In this document: piece by piece, positions 1 through 5,454 of the stretch
How positions within the stretch are numbered: the first letter of the stretch is position 1
How the letters are laid out: every line of letters starts with the position of its first letter
Assembly: GCA_036655915.1 (NCBI GenBank)
Contig: JAVVPE010000070.1
Span: forward strand, 1-5,509
From: JAVWGW01 sp036655915
GTDB taxonomy: Bacteria; Actinomycetota; Coriobacteriia; Coriobacteriales; Eggerthellaceae
Direction: 5' to 3'
Length of the DNA: 5,509 bases
Translations under genes and position numbers: made by a program
Notes under the pieces: model-generated
What the model was told of the DNA's origin: nothing
Database searches by the model: none
Seen by the model: the letters and a program-made list of their open reading frames with translations, nothing else

Positions 1-87
1 GCCATTCTAGCGCACCCTCGATCCAAAGCGATTGAGGAACAGAACAACTTGCCGCAGCGCGGGAACGATTTCCTTACAGCCCCTTGA
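1..87 (+). CDS. possible C-terminal tail of an upstream gene (partial)
   Basis: The first plus-strand frame is open from the window edge and stops at TGA 85-87, giving about 28 residues that end in DFLTAP. A terminator-like hairpin begins 11 bases after the stop, which is what one expects at the end of a gene. Against this, 28 open codons can arise by chance in GC-rich DNA, the codon use is not distinctive (it includes a CTA leucine codon), and no family can be recognised. The alternative is plain intergenic sequence. Confidence 0.25.
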   Translation, partial: AILAHPRSKAIEEQNNLPQRGNDFLTAP

Positions 88-98
88 CAGCCCAGCGT

Positions 99-120
99 CG
101 TCCCTGATACGGGACGTTTT
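99..120 (+). terminator. putative rho-independent terminator
   Basis: CGTCCC (99-104) pairs perfectly with GGGACG (111-116) across a six-base loop, TGATAC, and is followed at once by TTTT (117-120). The stem is short but five of its six pairs are G-C. The T run lies only on the plus-strand side, so it would end transcription entering from the left and insulate the small ORF and regulator gene. The T run is only four long, so it may be weak or may instead be an operator-like inverted repeat. Confidence 0.45.
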
Positions 121-159
121 CGCTTCGGTACTGCGGTCGTCCCCCAGCGCAGCGGGTCA

Positions 160-165
160 TACAAT
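160..165 (+). promoter_or_regulatory. candidate -10 box for the 33-codon small ORF
   Basis: TACAAT at 160-165 matches the sigma-70-type -10 consensus at five of six positions. It would place a start near 172, about 29 bases before the ATG at 201. No good -35 hexamer lies 16-18 bases upstream, so this call rests on the -10 alone and on its sensible distance from the ribosome binding site. Confidence 0.25.
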
Positions 166-200
166 CGGCGCGCAAAGCCCGCTAAACGAAAGGAAGATTC

Positions 201-302
201 ATGAAGAACCTCGAAGAACGCAGGAACCGCGCCATCGCCAAATCAACCCACGCGCATCACGGCATGCGCCCCTGGCACGTAACAGGCCACCGCCGCCTGT
301 AA
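201..302 (+). CDS. small ORF, 33 residues, basic and histidine-rich
   Basis: An ATG at 201 is preceded by AAAGGAAG with normal spacing and opens a 33-codon frame ending in TAA (300-302). The peptide starts MKNLEERRNRAIAK and has five His, six Arg and two Lys, so it is strongly basic. It has no signal peptide, membrane segment or Cys pair. It lies about 110 bases upstream of the MarR-type gene in the same direction. It could be a real small protein, a leader peptide that tunes expression of the regulator, or a chance ORF. The spaced Shine-Dalgarno is the main support. No family is recognised. Confidence 0.35.
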   Translation: MKNLEERRNRAIAKSTHAHHGMRPWHVTGHRRL

Positions 303-412
303 ATCTGCATCCCTCGTGGAAAGTCTGTGCAATGCGGGTTCTGTTCGGCGTGACGGGGGCTGTCGGACTATAGTTAAGCGATGCACCAGGAATCTTTTCG
401 CAGAGAGGCATT
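303..412 (+). promoter_or_regulatory. leader and candidate promoter of the tandem MarR gene
   Basis: This 110-base stretch has no convincing gene. TATAGT at 369-374 matches the -10 consensus at five of six positions and would start transcription near 381, giving a leader of about 32 bases. The best -35 candidate, TTCGGC (344-349), is poor and 19 bases away. The -10 sits in a perfect eight-base palindrome, ACTATAGT (367-374). That would suit autorepression by a winged-helix regulator, but the repeat is too short to call an operator. AGAGAGG at 402-408 is the ribosome binding site for the ATG at 413. Confidence 0.3.
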
Positions 413-1354
413 ATGAGCAACCACGCAGCCGAAAACGCGTCCCTCGATTCAACGTATTTCGTTGCTTTTGAAATGCTGCACGGGGTGCTAAAGGCGGGGC
501 TTACCACGGCAAGCACGCTTAACATCACTCAATATCGGGCGCTGGTAAAGTTGCTGGGACTAGGGCCGGGCAGCATTCGACAAAATGCCTTGGGGGCGCT
601 GTTGAAGCTGCCGGCAAATAGCCTTACCCAGGTGGTCGACACGCTGGAAGCAGCCGGCTTTGTGCGGCGGCAGGTGGGAACAAGCGATGGCCGCGCGCGC
701 TTTGTGGGCATCACGCAGCAGGGGGTGGCCCATGTGGGCGTGGTCAACGAAGCTATCGTGGCGCAGCTTTACGCCACCTTCCCCACGCACAACGAAACGT
801 ATCGCCACATTTTGGAAGCGTCCATCGTGGCCGGGGCAGCCATTGATCCTGCGGTTTCCCCCTTGATCCAGCAGCGCTATCCCGCATCGCGCACGCTTGT
901 TTCTTTCGAGCTGTTCAAACAGGTGATCGAACATGATTTGCGCCAGGCAACCGGTGCTTCCTACAACGAATGCCGGCTTTTGCAGCGCCTGGATGAAGTG
1001 GCCGCCCCTTTGCGGGCGGTGGATTTGGCGACGCAACTGATGCTGGGCGCCGTTACCGTTACGCGTGCGACCAGCCGTCTTGAAGCGCGGGGCTGGGTGC
1101 AGCGCCTTTCTAGCCCGCACGACCGCAAAGCCGTTTTTGTGGCCTGCACCGATGCGGGGCGCAATGAGGCGGCCGTTATTGCCACCCGCATACGCGCCAT
1201 CGCCCAAGAGTATCTTTGGAGCAAGCTTTCCCCCGAACACTGCCGCGCTATCACCCAGGTAGGCAGCGTGGTCATGGCCGATATGCAGGCAAAAAAAGAA
1301 GCCGAGCGCGTAGAAGCGCTCGACCATTTACAAGCTATGGCACCCAAAAAGTAG
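413..1354 (+). CDS. tandem MarR-type transcriptional regulator
   Basis: Predicted cytoplasmic DNA-binding regulator of 313 residues, about twice the usual 140-160 of MarR proteins. Two winged-helix units are visible. In the first (about 13-145) a recognition-helix region near 60-82 leads to EAAGFVRRQV and a wing containing SDGRARFVGIT (91-101). In the second (about 160-295) the helix near 203-226 leads to LEARGWVQRLSSPHDRKAVF, with a wing carrying the MarR-typical D-R pair (237-238). The family normally binds palindromic DNA as a homodimer, so one chain holding two units could act as a built-in pseudo-dimer. The ATG at 413 has AGAGAGG five bases upstream. The gene converges on the reductase operon with a 13-base gap. 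Control of that operon or of itself is inference; the ligand is unknown. Second unit is more canonical than the first. Confidence 0.85.
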   Translation: MSNHAAENASLDSTYFVAFEMLHGVLKAGLTTASTLNITQYRALVKLLGLGPGSIRQNALGALLKLPANSLTQVVDTLEAAGFVRRQVGTSDGRARFVGITQQGVAHVGVVNEAIVAQLYATFPTHNETYRHILEASIVAGAAIDPAVSPLIQQRYPASRTLVSFELFKQVIEHDLRQATGASYNECRLLQRLDEVAAPLRAVDLATQLMLGAVTVTRATSRLEARGWVQRLSSPHDRKAVFVACTDAGRNEAAVIATRIRAIAQEYLWSKLSPEHCRAITQVGSVVMADMQAKKEAERVEALDHLQAMAPKK

Positions 1355-1398
1355 GCGCTTGCCCCGCTTAGTGCGCGGCGGACCCCTTCGCCAAGCGC
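1346..1398 (-). terminator. candidate terminator of the reductase operon
   Basis: Read on the minus strand, GCGCTTG (1398-1392) pairs perfectly with CAAGCGC (1361-1355), and TTTTT (1350-1346) follows four bases later. The roughly 30-base loop contains a second small stem, CCGC/GCGG. The repeat starts inside the last ten codons of the six-helix membrane protein, and the T run is the AAAAA near the end of the MarR-type gene. The loop is longer than in typical intrinsic terminators, so this is tentative. No T run follows on the plus side. Confidence 0.35.
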
Positions 1399-2102
1399 AG
1401 GGCCACCGCCATCATAAGGATGTTTGCCAAACAATCGATGCCCAGCCACATCGCGCACGCCATGCCATTTAAGTGCACCACGTTAAACGGCGCAAACGTG
1501 AATATGGTCAGCACCATAACCACCGCGCCGCAGCTTGCGACCGCAATGATAAGGTGACGGCCAGTGTGGCCCTTCGCTTTCCCGCGCGCCAGGCACATGC
1601 ACAGCACCATCATGGCCGCAGCCAAAAGTGTAGTGATGGCCAAAAGCAGGGTCAGGCCCATCAACGCCATGCCCGCATCCATCACCAGCTTCGTTTTCAT
1701 CGACGCGATTTGCACGGCCGACAATATGCCGGAAGCCACAATGGCCCCGCACACGATGGCTGCCAGCGTGGTGCACAGCCCCCACACCAGCGCATACTTC
1801 GGATTCACTAAATCGGCCGGGTTGCTGCGCAGCGTGGCGAAGTAAGCGTACAGCAGCACGCCGGCAAGCGAGATGGACAGCACCAAACCTGCCGTAAACA
1901 TAAGGGCAAACAGCGCCGGACCGGTAAGCGCCGTGCACACCTGGTTGAACAGCGTGCCCGTTGATGCCGCGATGTAATCGTAGGTAAGCAAGCCGCGCGC
2001 ATCCATTATCAACAGCCCCACGCGGCCCAACACGGCCACAATAGCGGCGATGCTGAACAGTATCACATAGGCGTTGCGCATTTCTTTTAATTGAGCTTTC
2101 AT
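1368..2102 (-). CDS. six-helix integral membrane protein, function unknown
   Basis: A 244-residue hydrophobic protein and the last gene of the operon. Six likely transmembrane helices lie near residues 10-32, 58-90, 104-133, 143-172, 183-206 and 212-236. A conserved-looking short loop, RSNPADLVNPKY (92-103), follows helix 2. A basic loop, ARGKAKGHTGRH (172-183), follows helix 4 and probably faces the cytoplasm. There is no signal peptide, heme motif or paired intramembrane histidines, so a di-heme cytochrome b role is unlikely. AGGAGG lies seven bases before the ATG, and only 28 bases separate it from the flavoprotein stop, so it is surely co-transcribed. Plausible jobs are substrate movement, a quinone-side partner of the cytochrome, or assembly of the complex. 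I do not recognise the family. Confidence 0.85.
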   Translation of the reverse strand: MKAQLKEMRNAYVILFSIAAIVAVLGRVGLLIMDARGLLTYDYIAASTGTLFNQVCTALTGPALFALMFTAGLVLSISLAGVLLYAYFATLRSNPADLVNPKYALVWGLCTTLAAIVCGAIVASGILSAVQIASMKTKLVMDAGMALMGLTLLLAITTLLAAAMMVLCMCLARGKAKGHTGRHLIIAVASCGAVVMVLTIFTFAPFNVVHLNGMACAMWLGIDCLANILMMAVALRLAKGSAAH

Positions 2103-2130
2103 GCCTTGACCTCCTATTTTCTCGTCGCCG

Positions 2131-3990
2131 CTACGCTTGCAGTTCGTTTTTTACCGCAGAGCTGCCGCAGCAGTAGCCGCCGCAAAACGCCAGGCTTACA
2201 TCCCCCAACAGCGATCCCAAAATGGGGTCCCCTATGTAGGAATTTTCGCCGCACGCCCCGCCCGCCGTATGCCAGCCAGCGTACAGGCCGGGAATGGTTT
2301 TGCCCGATGTGCCGACCACCTGCATTTTGTCGTTGATCAGCAGGCCCGCCTTCGTGCCGTATAAGTTGCCGCCGATGCGACAGCCGTAAAACGGCGGCTC
2401 AATAATCGGGTGCAGCCATTCGGGCGCCATGGGGTACATAAAGTCGTCTTCGCCCTTGGCACACGTTGCGTTCCATTCTTCTACGGCCTGCTGCAAAATG
2501 CCGGGCTCAAAGCCCAAATCCTGCTCAAGAACCTCCAGCGAATCGCGCTTCTTCAGCACATCGGCATCGATGGCATCCTGCACGCCATGGTGCCAATCGC
2601 GATAGTGAGCAGGCACTTTATCAATCTGTTCCAAATCGGGCGTAATCAGCTTGCGGCAATGTTCCTGCCCAAAGCCAGCCAGGTATTCTTCGTAGCGCGC
2701 ATCGAAAATGATGTAGCTGCGGTGCCCCGGAGGCGTCATCTGAATTGTGGCCAAATCGCCCAGCGCATAAATGGCATCGGCACCGTCTTTTTTCACGCGA
2801 CTATCCATGTAGCGCAGGCGATTGCCGCAGCGGTCGATGGTAAACCACGGTTGGCGCGAAAGTTGCGTCATGCCGTCGTAGAGAAAGCGCGCCCAGGTGC
2901 CGCCCTCGGCTTCCCAATCCACGCCGCCATCAAACGATGCGGAGCTATTGAAGCCCGAAACATCGGCCTGCACGCCCAGCCCCATGCGGAAGCATTCGCC
3001 GCCTTCGCCGCCCACCAGATAGCTGGAAGCACAGCCCATGGCCGCCGTGGGAATGTATTCTTTGAGCAGCGCCTTATTGTTGCAGAAACCACCCGCCGTT
3101 AAAATGACGGCCTTCGTGGCGTGTATGAAAATTTCGCCTGCGCGTTCATCGTTGCACACAAGGCCCACGATGCGACCCGATTCGTCTTGCACCAGGGCAG
3201 ATGCCGGGCACTGAAAGCGGTAGCGCGCGCCGTTTTTTTGCCCGTAGTTAAACATCGCGTCGGTGGCATCCTTCATTTTTAACACGTGATGGTCCAGCGT
3301 GGAATTTTTTGGCGCCACATACACCGGCACCTCGCCCAAACGCCAACGCACGCCGCAATCCGCCATCCAGTCGATGCATTTGCCCCCCTGTTCGGCAATG
3401 AGGTAAATGAGATGCGGGTCGGCTGCGTAGTGGTATTCATCCATGGCCCATGTGGCCAGCGCTTTGGGGTCAAAGGGGTATTCGGGGAAGGCAAAACGCT
3501 TGCCTTCTTGCAGGCGCGATCCGCCCAAGATGGCACACATGCCCGCACTTTGCGCATTGCCGCCATGCAGGCCCATCGCTTCCACGCAGATGGTGTCGGC
3601 ACCCAGCTCAACGCAGCGAGCCGTGGCGTTCAGGCCGCCGCCGCCCGCGCCTACCACGCATATTTCGCATTCATAATCCCAGCTTGCAGGCACCGCGCGC
3701 GGCGGAATAGGGGTGGAATCATCGGCCGGGAAAGCGGCTCCGTTGTGTTCGCGATACGTGCCGTTGCCTGCGCTGGCGTTGCCCTGCTTGCTTGCTGGCA
3801 CCGCCACATTTTTCGACCCATCAGCCGCCCAGTCGCCAATAACCCCCGCGGGCTCGGCGAAGGCAACGGGCACCGGCAGGGCTCCGGCTGCCACGCCCAG
3901 CGCCGCAGCACCGCCCACCGCTGCGGCAGCGCGCGAAAGAAAGTCGCGCCGGCTTAAATCTTTTACATCTTTATCGTGTGTTGTGTTCAT
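2131..3990 (-). CDS. Tat-exported FAD-dependent reductase (fumarate/urocanate reductase superfamily)
   Basis: A 619-residue flavoprotein of the FAD_binding_2 type. A twin-arginine signal, SRRDFLSR (13-20), leads to an Ala-rich hydrophobic stretch and a cleavage site AFA/E (45/46), so it acts outside the membrane. The FAD-binding fold starts with GAGGGG (114-119), E137 for the ribose, and LHGGNAQSAG (141-150). TAGGF (298-302) and the closing segment IPGLYAGWHTAGG (566-578) complete the FAD site. GNRLRYMDSR (389-398) resembles the segment bearing the catalytic arginine in fumarate reductases, which makes R398 a candidate proton donor. However, where those enzymes read H-G-x-N-R-L-G-G this protein reads GENSYIGDP (581-589), so the substrate is probably not fumarate. 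The ATG at 3990 was chosen over one at 4032 because AAAGGGGG precedes it and the Tat motif is then correctly placed. The start is ten bases after the FMN-protein stop, suggesting translational coupling. Substrate unknown. Confidence 0.92.
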   Translation of the reverse strand: MNTTHDKDVKDLSRRDFLSRAAAAVGGAAALGVAAGALPVPVAFAEPAGVIGDWAADGSKNVAVPASKQGNASAGNGTYREHNGAAFPADDSTPIPPRAVPASWDYECEICVVGAGGGGLNATARCVELGADTICVEAMGLHGGNAQSAGMCAILGGSRLQEGKRFAFPEYPFDPKALATWAMDEYHYAADPHLIYLIAEQGGKCIDWMADCGVRWRLGEVPVYVAPKNSTLDHHVLKMKDATDAMFNYGQKNGARYRFQCPASALVQDESGRIVGLVCNDERAGEIFIHATKAVILTAGGFCNNKALLKEYIPTAAMGCASSYLVGGEGGECFRMGLGVQADVSGFNSSASFDGGVDWEAEGGTWARFLYDGMTQLSRQPWFTIDRCGNRLRYMDSRVKKDGADAIYALGDLATIQMTPPGHRSYIIFDARYEEYLAGFGQEHCRKLITPDLEQIDKVPAHYRDWHHGVQDAIDADVLKKRDSLEVLEQDLGFEPGILQQAVEEWNATCAKGEDDFMYPMAPEWLHPIIEPPFYGCRIGGNLYGTKAGLLINDKMQVVGTSGKTIPGLYAGWHTAGGACGENSYIGDPILGSLLGDVSLAFCGGYCCGSSAVKNELQA

Positions 3991-4007
3991 CGATCCCCCT
4001 TTATGCC
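3991..4007 (-). promoter_or_regulatory. ribosome binding site overlapping the FMN gene stop
   Basis: On the minus strand the TAA stop of the FMN lipoprotein (4003-4001) runs straight into AAGGGGG, which serves the flavoprotein ATG at 3990. Ribosomes ending the first gene are thus placed at the start of the next, which favours matched production of the two proteins. This also fixes the flavoprotein start. Confidence 0.7.
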
Positions 4008-4459
4008 TTGGCCTGAGACAGCGCATCGTCAACCGCTTCTTTAACGCCTGCGGTGGTGATGGTTGCCCCGGTTATCGTGTCAATATCGGACCCCTGTGCG
4101 GCGTCGATCATGGCTGCAAATTTTCCGTCGCGGATGGCCTCGTAGCCGCCCACGCTTTGGCTTTCGCCTGCCTGCGTCGTTTCAATGCAGGTCAAGCGAT
4201 TGTCTTTGATTAAAAGTGTCGCGGTAATTTTGCCGTCCATGCCCACACCCGCGCCGGTATAGACCCCATCTTTACAGGGCACTTCGATGCTTTGGCGCGT
4301 GGGCACCACCTGCACCGCCCACGGGTCGGGCTCGTGCAAGGCCAACTGTTCGGGCGTCGCCGCCTCTTTTGAACCCGAGCCTTCAAACAGTGAACCGCAG
4401 CCTGAAAGACCACAGGCCAAAACCGCAGCGCCACAAGCCGCTAAAGCTATTTTCTTCAT
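4001..4459 (-). CDS. FMN-binding domain lipoprotein, electron carrier
   Basis: A 152-residue exported protein. It starts MKKIALAACG, has a lipobox LSGC with C21 as the lipidation site, then a flexible Ser/Glu-rich linker to about residue 58. The rest is one FMN_bind domain of the RnfG/NqrC type: KDGVYTGAGVGMDGKI (63-78), a central strand region, and the flavinylation motif DTITGATIT (127-135), in which T133 would carry FMN through a phosphoester bond. That bond is made by an ApbE-type flavin transferase, which is not in this window. The protein most likely shuttles electrons from the cytochrome to the FAD reductase at the outer membrane face. The start at 4459 was preferred to an ATG at 4489 because it gives a proper lipoprotein signal and has AGGAAGGGG upstream. 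It lies 80 bases after the cytochrome stop. Confidence 0.92.
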   Translation of the reverse strand: MKKIALAACGAAVLACGLSGCGSLFEGSGSKEAATPEQLALHEPDPWAVQVVPTRQSIEVPCKDGVYTGAGVGMDGKITATLLIKDNRLTCIETTQAGESQSVGGYEAIRDGKFAAMIDAAQGSDIDTITGATITTAGVKEAVDDALSQAKA

Positions 4460-4495
4460 GGATAAACCCCTTCCTGTTGTTACTATCACCTGCTT

Positions 4496-4522
4496 GCGCG
4501 CCGCCCCTTACCCGCAGCGCGC
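4496..4522 (-). other. GC-rich hairpin between cytochrome and FMN genes
   Basis: GCGCGC (4496-4501) pairs with GCGCGC (4517-4522). After one mismatch the inner GC/GC pairs continue the stem around a nine-base loop. It lies in the 80-base gap of the operon. No T run follows on the minus strand, so it is not a standard terminator. An mRNA stability or processing element that sets different levels of cytochrome and downstream proteins is possible. Confidence 0.4.
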
Positions 4523-4539
4523 CCCAACAACCTGGCCTG

Positions 4540-5124
4540 CTAGTTTTGCTGGCCGGTCCAACCCTGCGGCACTTTCCAATCGTGGCAGGTGTTGCAATAC
4601 ATATGTGAGGTTCCGTGTGCCGAATGGCAGTTGCTACAATCGAGCAAGCCCTGGTGGTTGCTGTGCGGGTTGACTCCGCTTTCCCCACCCCAATCCTGCG
4701 TTGCGGCGGTTACCACGGCCATGTCGTGGCACCCCGAAGAAGCGCAAAACGCCTTGTCGGCCGTTATCCCCACCCGAGCAATGTTGCCCTGAGCATCCGT
4801 TTTAAAGTTGCCCGTTGCCCAGTTGATGCCTTCGGAAATCTGCTGATCAATCTTGGCCTCGTGACATTCCAGGCAGGTGACGTCCGCTTTTTTATGCGTG
4901 GCTGCCATAAGCGAAGCATCGTTGTAATAGCCTTCCACGTAATTGTCCATCGGGTTGTGGCACACCGCATTGCAAAAGCTCGGCTGTTCGTGCCACGCGA
5001 AAAAGCCCGCGCCCGCCACAACCAACACCGCCACCACAATGCCCACCGTAATCGGCCACTTCTTCCTTTTCTTCGATGGCTGGCCCGCCTTTTGTTCCGC
5101 CTCTTTATGTTCTTGTTCGGCCAT
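4540..5124 (-). CDS. membrane-anchored multiheme cytochrome c, five heme motifs
   Basis: A 194-residue cytochrome: a charged cytoplasmic tail ending KKRKK (18-22), one membrane anchor (about 24-44), and an outer domain with five heme c motifs. These are CNAVCH (51-56, CX3CH), CLECH (84-88), CASSGCH (127-133, CX4CH), CSNCH (163-167) and CNTCH (177-181). The first is followed by NPM, giving the CHxxM arrangement of the quinol-side heme in NapC/NrfH proteins. H77, H154, H157, H170 and H174 are candidate distal ligands, and the C-terminal part resembles the heme domain of Shewanella flavocytochrome c. It probably oxidises menaquinol and feeds the FMN lipoprotein and FAD reductase downstream. AAGGAGGGG stands just before the ATG. 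It is first in the operon. NrfH and NapC usually carry four hemes, so five is unusual. Confidence 0.92.
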   Translation of the reverse strand: MAEQEHKEAEQKAGQPSKKRKKWPITVGIVVAVLVVAGAGFFAWHEQPSFCNAVCHNPMDNYVEGYYNDASLMAATHKKADVTCLECHEAKIDQQISEGINWATGNFKTDAQGNIARVGITADKAFCASSGCHDMAVVTAATQDWGGESGVNPHSNHQGLLDCSNCHSAHGTSHMYCNTCHDWKVPQGWTGQQN

Positions 5125-5187
5125 AATTCCCCTCCTTGGTCCGCCATTTACTTCATATATGTATTGTCTTTATTACATCTATGAATT

Positions 5188-5215
5188 ATTATTCGCAGTA
5201 TGGCATCTTCTTCAA
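5188..5215 (-). promoter_or_regulatory. candidate promoter of the cytochrome-reductase operon
   Basis: On the minus strand TTGAAG (5215-5210, four of six to the -35 consensus) is followed after 16 bases by AATAAT (5193-5188, five of six to the -10 consensus). A start near 5181 would leave a leader of about 56 bases before the cytochrome ATG at 5124. It is the best hexamer pair with normal spacing in the region, but AT-rich DNA yields such pairs by chance. Confidence 0.4.
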
Positions 5216-5309
5216 CAAAAGGAAATATACAGAATGCAAAAAGTGTCAATTTGAAGAAATGAATCGGATTTATTGAAGGAAGCCATTGACGTTTTGGGAA
5301 TTGTGTTCA

Positions 5310-5339
5310 TTGACGCCGTATCAATATCAGGCGTATTCT
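5310..5339 (+). promoter_or_regulatory. candidate promoter of the rightward gene
   Basis: TTGACG (5310-5315, five of six to the -35 consensus) and TATTCT (5334-5339, four of six to the -10 consensus) are 18 bases apart. A start near 5346 implies a long leader of about 109 bases before the ATG at 5455. The -35 is one of two copies of CATTGACG, so a protein bound at these repeats would interfere with or recruit polymerase here. Confidence 0.35.
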
Positions 5340-5454
5340 TCCCTTATCGCACAGGGTGAACGCGGCACCACTAGCGCTTGAGCGGGGAAAACAAGGAAAG
5401 TTGTTCGTAATTTGCTGCGGCTGCGGGCTGCAACAGAAGAAAAGGAGGGGTAAC

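Larger units (their letters stand above)
5125..5454. promoter_or_regulatory. divergent intergenic region between reductase operon and rightward gene
   Basis: This 330-base region has no supported gene and is clearly more AT-rich than its surroundings, above all at 5145-5290. It must hold promoters for both the leftward operon and the rightward gene at 5455. It contains ATTGAC on the minus strand at 5250-5245 and on the plus strand at 5285-5290 and 5309-5314, the palindrome CATATATG (5154-5161), and the tandem TATCA-A-TATCA (5319-5329). The stretch next to the rightward gene is GC-richer and has an imperfect GCTGCGG-type triplication (5414-5430). Confidence 0.6.

Noticed and set aside
84..89. 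Perfect TTGACA as a -35 box
   Set aside because: No -10 of acceptable quality lies 15-19 bases downstream, where the terminator-like hairpin sits instead.
332..373. Short frame MRVLFGVTGAVGL that recalls the N-terminus of UbiX-type flavin prenyltransferases
   Set aside because: It stops after 13 codons, has only a weak ribosome binding site, and overlaps the candidate -10 of the regulator gene. The likeness is a glycine-rich coincidence; no continuation was found in the other frames.
32..373. 113-codon plus-strand frame in the leader region
   Set aside because: Proline/arginine-rich with no domain pattern and no convincing ribosome binding site; it overlaps the better-supported small ORF at 201-302 in another frame.
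560..1327. 255-codon minus-strand frame opposite the MarR gene
   Set aside because: Low-complexity Arg/His/Gly composition typical of an antisense shadow; the plus-strand frame has clear winged-helix features and a ribosome binding site.
2410..3957. Long plus-strand frames (2410-3102 and 3286-3957) opposite the flavoprotein
   Set aside because: They lie within a gene with clear FAD-binding motifs and have no recognisable domain of their own.
3991..4032. Upstream ATG giving a 633-residue flavoprotein
   Set aside because: It would sit inside the FMN-protein gene, add a 14-residue stretch before the Tat signal, and ignore the strong AAAGGGGG before 3990.
4460..4489. Upstream ATG extending the FMN lipoprotein by ten residues
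   Set aside because: The extension spoils the normal short charged N-region of the lipoprotein signal, and the internal ATG at 4459 has AGGAAGGGG at usable distance.
5224..5249. Minus-strand TTGACA with TATATT as the operon promoter
   Set aside because: Both hexamers are good but only 14 bases apart, too close for a standard promoter; an alternative pair with 16-base spacing lies nearer the gene. It remains possible if an activator distorts the DNA.
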